Part shown: positions 34,171 to 48,000 of the stretch, one piece after another
How positions within the stretch are numbered: position 1 is the stretch's first letter
Layout of the letters: each line of letters starts with the position of its first letter
DNA from: Lineus longissimus
Taxonomy: Eukaryota > Nemertea > Pilidiophora > Heteronemertea > Lineidae
Assembly: GCF_910592395.1 (NCBI RefSeq)
Contig: NC_088318.1
Location: 11,222,349-11,286,348, forward strand
Direction of reading: 5' to 3'
DNA: 64,000 bases
Notes under the pieces: generated by a model
What the model was told of the DNA's origin: nothing
The model's input: only the letters and a program-made list of their open reading frames with translations
Databases searched by the model: none
Translations under genes and position numbers: made by a program

Positions 34171-36013
34171 ATGGCGGTGTCCATCACAGAAAATTGGATT
34201 CGGGACAGAATTCAGCTGAAAACAGAGAATTTAGGTATTTGATTTTATTGTCATGGCGCTAGCTTGGTAGTTAGAACACTTGTTAACGTCTATGCCCCAC
34301 TTGGACCGCCAACTTATGAAGAAACTACTCCTATTTTCACTGATAAACACCCAATTTCGGAGCCGGTCGGCGGTGGACTGTGTATCACTGTATGTGTTCA
34401 TGTGTTGTGGTTGTGCTACGACGTACGTGAGTGTTTATTGACTATTTATTGACTGTATAAATGTATAGTGTACATGTCCACACGGCGTAGTCCGTGTATA
34501 CATGATTACATGATCGACTCGCGTCATACATTTGGAACATGATACAAATAATTTAACATAACGGAAATTTTGCAAAAAGGATCGGTTTTGCTCCCACAGG
34601 CTAAGGATCTTCTGGCAAAAAAGGCCTTTTCTTTATAAACTTTATTCTCTTCTATAGAGTGGTTTTAAACCCTTGTTGAACAAGCCTCTCGAGCCATTGA
34701 TTGTCTGGCGTCTTTTAACGTGAAGATCTATTGTAATTGATGGTTTGTTGGTCCGACCCTAGGTGGTACCGGCATATCTGGCCTATTGTACATACTACAT
34801 AGGCCTACTTTTAACTAGCCTAAAACCATTAAAACTTTCACATTGTCATTAAAGACTTTTAAAACAACTCTGTTAAGCTAACGTTGTTTTGAACAACCCA
34901 TCCCAGGTCTTCGTCGGTAGCCTGTCCATACATGTATGTTATGTGTACATTTCTGGAGATTGAAAAAAAGCTTAGGTTCATGGTCACCTTATTAACTGCA
35001 GGCTAACACCAGCACCTTTTAACACCAGCACCTTTTACCAATGGCAAAGATTTTAAATGCATGCGCCTGGACGTAAAAGTCTCTATGACTGTGTTCCAGT
35101 ATTGAAAAGAAGGCTTACAATCTTGGATCCTAGTTCACTCGCATCTCTTTGATATGAATATAAATTCAACTGATTGAGTGTCGATCATGCTATGTCTTGT
35201 CCCTGACAGCCTGAACTAATGGAATTGTTCCACTATTTGAACAAACCATGGAGGTATTATATTATTAATAATACCTCCATGAACAAACAATGAATGATGC
35301 GACTCACCATGTCTGACTTTTAGTTTGAACAGTCTGTTTTCTTTACATGAACCAAACAATGTGCTATCAGGCTGCCTCAATAGGGTTCCTAAATTGAGCA
35401 GATAACATGGCTAAGGAACATTGTACCTCCTCGTCCTAGAAAATTTCTAGATTTTTATGGCAATCAACGGTTGTTAATGTTATGGTTGAAAAAGTGTTTT
35501 CCCCTTATCTTGATGAAAAAATAGAGTAAACTCTGCTTTAGGCACTTTTGATGTTTTGATCTGGTCAATCAGTCATTGTTGCATGTCTCGTCATGAATGG
35601 TCATGCCAGTGATTAATATTCGGTATAATGTCAACAGGCTTTGTTTGCTTAATATGAAATGTTAGAGAGCAGTCTATGATGTTATTGTATTTTCATGTTT
35701 CATCGGAACCTAGGAATGACATGATTTATGGTAGAAAGTGTGACTTTTAACATTTTGTGTTTTTTGGCCGTATGCCAATATATAAGTTTGCAAAATATGC
35801 CAAAGCATGCTTAAGTTACACTGCTAAAGCACTCCAGGGCAGGTTGCTCGATAAGTTGGAAGGCCTGAAAAGATTCTTCGAAATCTGGGGAACTGATTCT
35901 CCAGGGAAGTTGACATGAGATGTATTGTTTGTGATTTGTTTTGTAAATATTTATTAGTTTTTAGCTCACCTCTTAGGAGAGGTGAGCTTATCCGATACCG
36001 TGGCGTCCGTCGT

Positions 36014-36051
<38 letters not shown>

Positions 36052-39000
36052 CGTCGTCGTCCGTCGTCCGTTAGCAGGGCACGTTTCGTAACTGTTAGAG
36101 CTATTGAGTTGAAACTTGGTACACATTTACCCTTATGTAATGACACCTTGGAGACCAAGTTTCGGTCCGATTCGTTTCATGGTTTGGCCACCAGGGGGCC
36201 AAACGTTAAAAGTGAAAATATGCAATATCTCCCTTAATAGTAGTCGGGAAATTTTGAAAAAAATATGGTAGGTACTTCTAGCAAAGGTGCATCATATATC
36301 CTCCGGGTTTTTGATTTGACCTCCTTTTCAAGGTCACAGAGGTCAAATGGTGTAAATTGGCCGTTAGGATGTAACGATGGCACGTTTCTAAACTGCAATG
36401 ACTATTGATACCAAATTTGGTACACATTTACCCCTTAGTCAGGTGATCTCAGGGACCGAAGTTTGGTCCAATATGATTCACCACTTGACCACCAGGGGGC
36501 AAAATCCAAAAACCTTAAAAATGTGATTATTCCTTAACTTCTTGCCCGATTGCCACCAATTTGATATCATGGGTACATCTAACCACCATACAGTATATGT
36601 CACACAGGTTTTTAATTTGACCTTCTTGTCAAGGTCACAGAGGTCAAATGGCGTAAATTCGCCGTCAGGCCGTAACTATGGCACGTTTCTTAACTGCAAT
36701 GACTATTGATCACAAATTAAGTACACATGTACCCCTTGGTCAGGTGATCTCAGGTACCGAAGTTTGGTGCAATCTGATTTGCCGTTTGGCCTCCAGGGAG
36801 GGGGCCAAATCCTAAATTCTTCAAAATGCCATTATTCATAGTAATGACTTGCCCGATTGGCACCAATTTTATATCATAGGTACATCTAATTCTAACAACC
36901 ATTCAATGTGTCACCCGGGTCTTCTTTGATTTGACCTACTTTTCAAGGTCACAGAGGTCGAATGTACTGTAAATTGGCCATTTTGGGGAAATTGTAATTG
37001 CTTGGACCTACATCAAACCTAACACTACATGACACAATACCATGCTCTTTATCCATCTTTCCTCCACATGAGGTGAGCACAATGGCCCTGGCCATTTCAT
37101 TCCATTTGCTAAAGAAATTGTTGGCTTCATGTAGTCTGCTACTAATTGAATTTCTTGTGTAAACATTAATGCCGATTGCTTTGGATTTGGAATAGGTAGG
37201 CCTATCATTAAAAACTTATTCAAGTTTTTGGCATCATTCATGTCGTTGAGATGAAAATTTGGAAAGCTGTAACCCGTCGTTCTTTATAAAAATTATTTTC
37301 ATATTTTCACAGAGGATGTGAGATCGCTGACTCTTCCCGGTACCTACCAGGAGAAAATAGGAGAGCTCGACACCTCCCTTAGACGATTCTCTCGCCTCAA
37401 GCAGTTGGACTTGTCAAGGAATTCAATAACCTCACTAGAGGTAAGTCTATTAAAGGTCTTCTCCAACGTAAGACTTCCCCTTTCTGGAGAATTTTGTTTT
37501 AAAGCTTAGGCCTACCAACTTGCAAAAAATAAGCATGGACAGTGCACATGGGGGGATGCTAGCCCCTGCCATTCATTTGGTAATATATTATAGATAGATC
37601 GCAACGGAGGGGCTAGTTTCCCCCACTTCTTTACCTGATAATGTAGGAACCCAAGCTTGCTAGAGATTTTGATGACATTTTATGAATACAACCCTAAACG
37701 GTAACCCTGCAAAAACACCTCAGTCTTCACGTTTCAAATGCAGACAATAACAAGCATGCCACTAAGACAAAGCAACAATGTAGTGCTATATTGTATGCCT
37801 TTCTTCCACATTCTGATTTGTCCCTTTCATCGTTTCAGGGCATTGAACATCTCAAGCTTCTTGAAAATCTTAATTTGTATCCTTTTTCGTAAACTCCCTC
37901 GCTTAATCTGTCAATTTTCCCGCGACCTTTAAACGCTGTGATGGAGTCAGAAATAGCTATATCACGAAAGGTGGCATAATGCGTTTCAGTGACAGATTCG
38001 GGGAATCCCCATCAAGGAGTTTGCTGTTAAAGATATATTCTTATTTCGAAAATTAATCCATCGGATTATCTTAATCCATGAAGTTGAGCATTGTATCATA
38101 TTTGGTATAGTTTCTTCCTGAGGAAATGTACTGTGAGGTCTACATGTAGCATATCTAGGGTAGGACTGTTTCGATTGCGGTATAAAATATCCCTCCAAGC
38201 AATGGGGGATTCACCTTAATCCTTTTGAAATTAATCCTTGGGATTAACTGTGAATTTTAAAGTTGAGTATCTTGTACGTGTACACTGAGCTTTGGATTAG
38301 GCCTAAAATTTTAGCAGTTGGATATCTCTTATAATTAGGGAGAGAAAAAAGCTTCAAAATTCAGTGTTTTGCATTTAAAGTTGCACTTGATAACTTCCCA
38401 AAAAATTTAAATCAAATCACTGACCACATGCATTTATTTTTTGGACTTGAATCTTGTAATCCTTGGCTTTTGCAGTTCATGTACTAGGATTAAAAAGAGG
38501 TAAATTTCCAGGCACCCATCGCTCACCTTGAACTTGAGTGTGCATCTGTTGACACATGTGCCTTGTTGGCTTAAAGAAGCATTACCTTGCAATTTCTGCA
38601 AGTGTCCCCTAGTTGCATGGAGTAAAAGTTTTTAAATTCTTTATCTGAGGTGGGGGTACTTCAATATTCTTCTTTGGTCATGTTTGTACATTTTCTGTTG
38701 ATCGGCAAACAGATTTCAACTCCCAGGACACGGTTTATCCAATTCTCGAGGCGAGCATTCCCAAACTGGTGTCGTCCAGCACACATTGCTCCCGGCAAAG
38801 TGTTGGAACAATAAAAGTGTGGCATACTTAATAGTATTAGACCGTTTTTAGCGAGGATCGTCCGTTTAGCCTCTAGTCTGTTGTCCGTTCTCTATGTAAG
38901 TAATCATGTTCTCCGATGTCGGAGTTTTAGCAATCGATGGGTAATTATTCTGTGTTTGATGATAGTGAATAGCATGTTAGAAGTGTGATCAGGTGTGTTC

Positions 39001-42000
39001 CATTATCCATAGCTTCTCACTTTTGTTCTCAAAGTTCACTCGTTGTCACATCTTCGAGCAGATTTCTTCGGACGATTTAATTTTCTATTTAAAATGATAT
39101 AAGTGAGCTGTACACTATTCCTTAATTGGACCAGATATTATAATAATATTGAAAATCTCAAGGAGCTTCACCGTTTACGTCACAACCAGAGCCTCACGGA
39201 ATTAGATCTACGATTGAACCCAGTGACAAGGAACGAGCCAGACTATAGACTGTTTCTCATTCATATGTTACCAAGTCTCCGGAAGCTAGGTAGGTATATA
39301 CAGCTACTTTGGAACAGAGCAGACGACACATTTCCTCGACCTGTTCTGCTGATGTGCATGCTTGTAGTTTGTTTGGTGTACTTGTATGTGTGTATTTCGT
39401 TTGGGGACTTCATGTGGAGAAAATCTCATGTGATGTTGCCGTACGGATATCTGAAACCATCATCTCATACCTGCAATGAGTTGTCTCATGGTGCGCGAAA
39501 CCGCATCAGGATCAGTTGACGGCATGAATAGCATTCTGCGAAGATGACATCACTGCAGCTGCTGCCCTCTATTTCCCCATCGCTGAATAACAGGCAATGT
39601 CGGACAAACATGCGGTTTCGTAATGGATTCAGGCTTTCTAACTAGGGTAGTTAGATTCAATCTGGCACATGTCCGAGTGTTGGAAATACTACATGATTGT
39701 TCTGAATATTCCCCTCTCTGACTCTATGCTATCATTCATGCTAAAAACAATGCAGGGTCAAAGATAATTGACTTTGAAATAAGCTCAAATGCGTAGAAAT
39801 AAGTGTCGATGTCCGACTGTCACGTGACTAAAACGTCATCAATATCTTATGCAAATGACCTTGTGAGCTATAAATAGTAACTTCGCGGAATGCTATTAAC
39901 GTCAACATCATATGGGACATAACGAAAATTCATTGATTAGCCAGGGTCCAAAGTCAGTCCCTTGTTCTTGTTGTACTGGTACTGTACATGGAGCTTGTAA
40001 ATTTGGTCAATCTTCTTTTTTCACAGACGATCGGTCAGTTCGAGACAGCGAAAGAAAAGCTGCATTAGTTCACTTTGCTACGGACCAGGCTGCGGAATTC
40101 CACGACCGACAACCCACAGCGCCACCACAGCCAGATAAACATCCAAACGTGAGAGCGGAGTTTGTCAAGAACTTTACGCCCAAAACAGGAGGTATGACGC
40201 CCAAAATATTGCTTGTAATACTGAAAATAAGAGGTTGTCCTCGACAGAGAGGTTCCACTGTCATATGGTTAACTCTCATATGTGCTAAATTAAGCCAATC
40301 AAGTAAGTTATGATCCAGAAGTATTAAGGTAGCAGGAAGGGTTGGGCGTTTGTGGTTTCTGAGTCTGAGGGGGTTGGTGTCTGTTGACTGTGCTTTAAGA
40401 GAGACTAGGCATGGCGCCAGTCTCTCTTAAAGCACAGTCAACAGGCATTTGGTCTCAGTATTTGGGTTTTGATTGCCATGACTGTACCCCTGTAAAAGTC
40501 AGAGGAGGAGAAGTTTGGAATGATGAAAGCATTGAAGAAGAAGAAATGTTATTATTGAGGAAAGCAAAATTTATTATGAGACGAGAAGGCAGTGTCCTGA
40601 CTTGATTATTTAAAAAAAATGGCAGTCTGAACACATTAAAAGGTGGAACATGGCATTTTATCGACTTTGAAGTGTTCCGCAGTTAAAGGGAGACTATAGG
40701 CAGCAGCTAGGTAGGCAAGATAAAGTCATACAAATTTGCCAATAGGGGTCAGTCATATCTCTAGGCATGGCGCCAGTCTCTCTTAAAGCACAGTCAAGAG
40801 GCATTTGGTCTTAGTATTTGGGTAAGTACAGAATCAAGGCAGCTCAGAGAGCAATGATTGAACGATGCTGTGGACAAGTCCAAGGATACTGCATCAGTCA
40901 CGACCAACTTCTCATCAGAAAGCGTCACCACCAGCATATTCAATGTTCAGTTCCAACCTGTACCAGTCCAATGCACGCCTGTTATGGTCAGCAGTGGTCA
41001 GCTTAGCGCGATATGGAACATTCTTCCGAAACTCAAGCGAGGGAAGTCTGCTCATTAGCCTATCTCGCGCACTGCTCCTTCTTGTCAAACATCGTAGTGA
41101 AATCGTGGTACAGTGGGGCGTCCTCGAGGATTGCAGCTGGTCGGACAGACGTGAGGTGGAATGTGGGCGGCTGCACTTCTTCGTTGATGTGCGATGGCAG
41201 ATAGCACAGTTGTTGCGTTGCATGACAGCTGAAAGTGAATGTGATATCATAGAACTGAGGCGTTTGCAATGAGACTATAGGTGAAGTAGAAGCAAGGAGT
41301 GAAATGGGCCATCTTCCAGTGACTAATATACAGAGTAAGGGCACTGGGTGTTGTTAGATTCAGCATTGAATGTATTCCTCGTACAAGCGTGAATAGTGTG
41401 GACATACAGTGAGAGGTGAGAGACCCCTATTGACTACTTCTTGTAACTTTATCTTGGATATTATATTAGTATTGAACTTCTCGCCATGGAATATGAAGAA
41501 ATTGAAGTTGTAGGCATGGAATATGAAAAATGATTCAACGGTGAAAGACATTATTCCATGAGGCTTTGCCGTGATCGCAAAGGACGCGACGCGATTGGTT
41601 CACATGCTAATGAGGTATGATAATGATAATTACCTCTATAATGCTACTTGGATAGCGACTGTGTTGTTGATTGCAACAGTGGTCTATGTCAATGTGTGCC
41701 TGTAATGTCAATGAAGTATGATGAGGTGATGACGATAGTGCAATTATTAAATATTGGCAAGAGATCACACTACAACATAGGTCTTGTTTTTGACAGATGA
41801 CTGTGCGACATTCCCATTGGGTCTTGTTAGAGTCAGCGTTGCATGTATTCCTTGTACAAGCTTGAATAGTTGTGACGACTTTTGGGAGACGGGGGAAACA
41901 CAAGTGAAATAGACCAAAACAAGTGATTTTGGGGCTTTGGTTTAGACGCATGCCCCACATGCGCCATGCGGGATTATACGGTTCATGTGAACTTGTTGAC

Positions 42001-45000
42001 ATCTACAAGACTACATGATCTAGTGCTGTTATTGGTCATGGTACATGGTAGGCCTAATCATCATGGCTATATGTTTCAGGAAAAGCTCGGAGTAAAATGA
42101 ACTGCCGATGAATAATGATGTTGTTCATGTTTACCATGTTTACCATGTTTACCATGTTTACTAGTACATAGCCATAGGGTATGCACTGGCCAGTGCACTT
42201 TCTGCACGTCGTCATGGTCATGTACGTGATACCTTGCATATTTTGTTTTTTGAATGCGCATGCTTTTTGGGCAAAATCACTTGTACCAACACTAATGAAT
42301 AATGTCTTCTTATCCCTATGACTCCATACACAGTGAGGGCATTGTCCCATTCCCATCAAATGGTAACTTATTGTACCGTATTAGGGTGGAAGTTGGGGAG
42401 CAGATACCTACCGTTGCACACCTGTCATAATCAGCAGTGATGAGCTTAGCGCGATATGGAACATTCTTCAGAAACTCAAGCGAGGGAAGTCTGCTCATTA
42501 GCATATCTCGCGCACTGCTCCTTCTTGTCAAACATCATAGTGAAATCGTAATGGAAAACGTCTGGCTTTGCGCCAGACGTTGAGACTAATAAGCGAAGAA
42601 CTAATAGGTAAAGAACTTCTACTTGCGCGAGACTGCTCTGATAAAATTATCATTGCAGAGACTACGGTGACGTACACTTATATTTTTTACAATCAAAAAT
42701 GCCCTCAAAAGACGACATGGAATGATTATTTTATTGATATTTCCTACTATATACCTTCCAATTATCACTTTATACAAATAGATCGGCGTTAGGTCGCATG
42801 CTTTTCTTTCCTGGTGACACTATAAAGCAAAATAGTTGCAACCCCGTAAATGCGCTATAAGTCCAATAATAAGTGACGGTGACCCGTTATAAATGTTTCG
42901 CCAGCTTCGCTTTTTTGCCGCTACGCGGCGCGTTGGGCCCTTGCGTCAAGACTGTAGTACATGTACTTTCATCGTTATACATTTTCAGCCTTAGACGATG
43001 ACGATGTTGCCCTCCTGGACCTGATTGCTCGCACAGGTGGCGACCTGAGCAAACCTCGTCCCATCACTGGTTCAGCAGCCACGACAGCCGAGGCTGAAAA
43101 TTATTCGACTGAACGTAAGTCGATTTCGTAACATTTTGATGAATATGTAAACTCTCTTGAGCTATCGCTAACCCCAAAATTAAAAAAAAGGTTTATGAGT
43201 TGTTACACCGGCAATTGTGCTGAACATTATCCTTTGGCCTAATTGACCTTGACCTAATTTCTTACTCTAGGTCGCAGAGGTCAAGCTCTAAATTTCACCA
43301 ATAATGATGTGTTTTATCATCATTTGTCCAGTCCTGGACTCTTCAAATTTGATAAGTTGCCTGAATATTCACCAAATGAGTTAGGTCAAGCTACTGAAAA
43401 CAATACTTTACCTTAGAAATTATCAGTACAGTAGAACCTCTCTATAAAGGACACCCTCAGGACTGACAAATGCTGTCCTTAATGGAGAGGTGTCCTGATT
43501 AGAGAGGTCAAATTGAATGGAGTGTACCAATTTGGGACCAAAACAAGTGTCCTCAATAAAGAGGTTGTCCTTTATAGAGAAGTGTCCGCTAAGGGAGGTT
43601 CCACTGTATATATCCTTGTAAGGTGTCAATTCAATATAACCACGATAAATCAAACCTTTATCTTTCCAGGATAATCCATTTCTCACTGGTATAACTTTCT
43701 GTTAGTTTACCTAATCCACTTTAATGCGCCGGGAAGAATTAGTAACAATAACACCCCAGGACTGTTTGCTTGGTAAAATTACATATCGTATGGTGTATTT
43801 TTATTGTTTTATCGCTGGAATCTGGCCAGAATAGGTTCTCCATGAGACTTTCTCACTCGCATGTTGAAAGGTTAACAATTCATTTCAATAAGTTATTCTC
43901 ATTTGGATTCCTGATTGGCTGGGTGATCGTAGTGTCTGCTGGAAAAGGTGTAGCAGAAAATGTTTGGCTTGATCTGAGTGATTTCACTTCGGGGGTGCTT
44001 GGGACTTGAGAACAGAATTTGCAGGTGAGTGTATTTGGGCTGTCTGAGTGGCTCAGTGAAAGCATCAGTGCCTATCACTGTGGGGGTCCCTGGTTCGATT
44101 CCCGGTCGGTCCCGGTACCCTTATGTGATAGAGAGTGCGACTCTCTTTCCTCCGGAGAGTTTGGTTTCCTCCTACTTTACATTATACACTACCAAGACAC
44201 CACATTGGTAAATGATGTAAATTTGACATCCAAAGTTGCTTCATTTTGTGATGCCTCAGCATCAAATTGACACGGCTGCTGTAGCAGACTTTCTCTTCTA
44301 TCTGGCATAGTAACAAAAGGTGTCATTCCTCTGTGTTAGTCTGTCATACTTCATTGACACTGATCGTCTAAACCTGTTCTCTTTGATATGCAGTGCTACA
44401 TTCTGAATTACTCCATACTAAATTGCGATTTCTCTGAATGAAATGTGGAATGGATGAATTCATTATTGGGTCGAAGGTTGTCATTGATAGTATTTTTGTC
44501 GTTGATGGCTGTCATTTTAATTTGTTCTGGTGAGATATTGACACTGTTAACGTGATGCTTGGAGTTAAGACTTTTCAAATGAAAGGTAAGATTATTTGAA
44601 AAAGAATTAATTTGAATATTTGCTCTGCCCTGTTAGCCAAGTTCATGTCAACTTTCCAGGCCTAAGAAAAAAAGTATTGTTAGAGCTTTTTCCTTCTAAT
44701 CAAACACTAATTCGGCTTCATGTGGGGCTACCTGATTTGCCATTCTAAATCATTGATATCTTGCACACTTTTGTTATTATTGTCTTAAAACTTACTGCTG
44801 TGATAAGAAATATGTCCTAAAATTTCATTAATAGTACATAATCAGAAGAAGTAGAATGTGTTCAAATTTTAGCTGCATTCCTGGCAGTATTATCAATTTG
44901 ACACTATATTGCAGATTTATTAGTTGTTTTAAACCACTCTCTCCAGGTCAGCTCCAGTCCGACAGACCTTGCCTCTGCGTCAGTGGATCTTCTCCAGGTT

Positions 45001-48000
45001 GTGCGTGGTCTGCCCCTGCTTCTTTTTTCCCTGGCGATGCCATCTCAAGAAGTGACATGTGACATTCTTTGGCCTCCGCAGAGTGGGGCTTTCCAGTTCC
45101 ACCTCAGCTATGTTACCAGTGTCGCCATTCTATATCACGGTGCCAAATCAGAATTGATTTTGACATGTTTTTAGCTGGTGACATACTTACTTACTTAGGA
45201 CCCTTCGTGCCCTAGGTGGCACATGGGGCGTTCCCCAGGGTCCTCCACTCAAGTTGTTGGCTGCTCGCTGTCTGGCTGCCTGCTGGTGACATACTTATCT
45301 AAAAATCCTCCGTTTTCAAAAATTTCAGAAATTCTACAGGTCGGCCTTGAGAGAAAGAAGATACTCATACACATAACAGGAGCACATCTTGCCATAGATA
45401 GTCAAAGGGAAGACATCAATAGGCAAACTTTATTTCATTATGTCACTACAACTAATTTTGGTTTTCATGTACTTTCAGAAATCCTAGACCTTGAGAGGAA
45501 GGAGACTGCTCATATCAAACAGGTGCACAGCCCACCGAGTAAAGACGGCCCACAGGAACAAGTGCCATTAGACGACGAACCAGAAGACCAAGGTACTGAA
45601 AGTGAAATAGAAAAGTTGAATGAGACTCAAAAAATGTACATTTATCCCAGAATGTTATGAATAATCGTTAGAATATTGGTACCAAGTGACTAATGACTGG
45701 TGATATGTACGGATAGAAAGCGACTGATATTACAGACAGTGACTATGGCACCAATGCCATCAGAAATTGTCAAGTATAAATGTATTATCGTAAGAAAGTT
45801 CTACTATAGCAAAGATCTGAACCTTTCTTAACCCGAGTTTGGAACTTCATACAAAATGGTTTTAAATCATATTTCGACATTTGAAGAGGGATTTGTGAGT
45901 TGAATTGAAATGAACCCTTAATCCCTCAAATAACTGAATGCATGATATTAACCCACATCAAAGGTCTCCTGCCTTTGGAGGGAGATCAAATTTAGGCAAA
46001 GGGGCTTAACTAAGAAAACTTTGATATTTTGAAAGTGATGACATTGAGACGTGTGAAAGAAGTTTTGAAGAGAATGGTTCATTTATGCTGACCTCATGCA
46101 ACACTTGTGGTGTACCTTGTGATTTCTTTTCTTCGGAAATGTAATACCCTTGTTGGTTGTGGCTGTACGTTTCTTTTGGACTTTTGGGTTGGAATATAAA
46201 TCAAGTTGCTGAGTGTTAAATGAAGGCCTGAGTCTTGTTTTTCTTGGTTTTGTTTTCTGCTCTTATAGGCCTACATGTATGAAGCTAGGCATACGTAGTT
46301 CTGATGAAAGTGGGTTTATAAAGCAGGATTTTAGAATATTTTCCCTTTCCGTCATCTCAGCAATTTTGACATTGAAACAGTATCCTGCTGGTCAGTTGAT
46401 TTTCCGAACACTCATGTCCGTGTTTCTCCTACTGTGACTACAGGTCAGACTGCTTGGTAATTAGGACCTATTGCTAACTGAGTTCACAACAGGCAAGCAA
46501 GGTCAGTTGAGGGTTCACTGAATTTGTCAAATAGAGAAATCGTCCTAACACAAACTCCTACTGAGGCTTCACAACCCCCTGTTAGGGTTTGGAATTAGGC
46601 CTATTCAGGGCCAATTTAAGAAGACATTACTAACAGGATCTGTTGACAAAGATATTGTGTTGACAGTGACAATAAAATTGGCATGTGGTGCATGAGAAAT
46701 GTTTTCTAAACTAATTGATTTAAACTTTATTTAAAGTGACTGATTTCTCGTTTATCAGTACTGAATGATCTTCCTGCTGTGAGAAGATTACAAGCAAATC
46801 CCAGGAGCAGGAAGGTTGCCTGTGTTCATTTGGGTTATCATTCTTGTCTTGTTAGCTGATTTTCTTCTTGGCTCTTGAAGGTTTGTCTGCTGTTTCTCAT
46901 CTTACATGTATTCCATTCTTCTCTTTGGACTACAAAAATTCTGGATCGGAGCTAATACTTCTGGCAAAATAATCTTTAGATTTAGAGTCATGGTGAATTT
47001 TCAGCTAATTTCTTCTTTTTTCAAAATTTCCCAATTTTTGACCAATTTTTTTCTCATATAGCACTTGCTACCTTTGAATAGAATATTTCCGAAAGACCTT
47101 GAGACTGTCTGCCCTGATCTCACAAATATTCCATAGATATCAAATTACCAATAATCTTATCTCGTGATACTGTGTCATAATCCTATTCTAAGTTCTCTTA
47201 TTGTTATTACTTCAATTAGATATCATACCCAGTCTAATTCAAATTTAGACCAGGCCACACATATTTGATTGTGCTATTGGCGTCCTTCTTTTACAAGAAT
47301 TTCAATGTTCTCCACGAGGCCAGGGTGGCCCACCCTACCTTGGCAGCTTACCACCCTATGTTGGAAGAGCCACCCTACCTTGCTCTAGAATAGGTAAAGG
47401 GTTTCTATTGGGCCACCCTACCTTTAATTGCTGGCCACCCTACCTTGTGTTGCACACTGGCAAACCTTCATGAATATCGAGGATACCACCCTACCTTGAG
47501 AAAACCCGGTGGAGAACTCTGAAATTTTGCCCATCCACTGCAGCCGCCTGTGAGGCTCTGGAAGTTGCATTCGCACCTCTGGTCAACTTTAGAATACTTT
47601 GAATTTTATTCAGACACTTCATTTAGGCCTACAATATCATCTTCAATTCCAGTTGTAGCCGCTTTACAGAAAAAGTATCCAAACATCCCAAAAGTCGCTC
47701 CATCCCCAAAGAAGGACTACGTGACAGAAGATCCCAATTTGAAGTTCCAGGATGAAATAGAGGCCTACACGGCTTATAAGACTCAGGGAAACTTCACCCC
47801 ACATCCTGGTTAGTATAGAGTATAATTTTGAGCTGTTGGGTTTTGACAGTGCTAACTGATTTTTAAAACGTACGCGCGTCTTGCCTTAATTTATGTGTAA
47901 CATGTGACCTAAACTGATCTTCCTCATGGTCTGGTTGTTAACCGTGCTCATTCAGGCAGAGAATAACATGTCTAAATGAGCCCCAAGAGGTTATCAACTG

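Noticed and set aside
35824-36126. Minus-strand ORF with a poly-Asp run
   Set aside because: It is produced by the CGT trinucleotide tract inside the 1.1-kb interspersed repeat.
40865-41272. 135-codon plus-strand ORF in CEP72-like intron 5
   Set aside because: It overlaps a duplicated repeat block, matches no family I know, and competing ORFs of similar length exist on both strands.
44036-44110. Functional tRNA gene
   Set aside because: A and B boxes are good, but the acceptor stem does not pair and a SINE-like body follows, so it is called a SINE.
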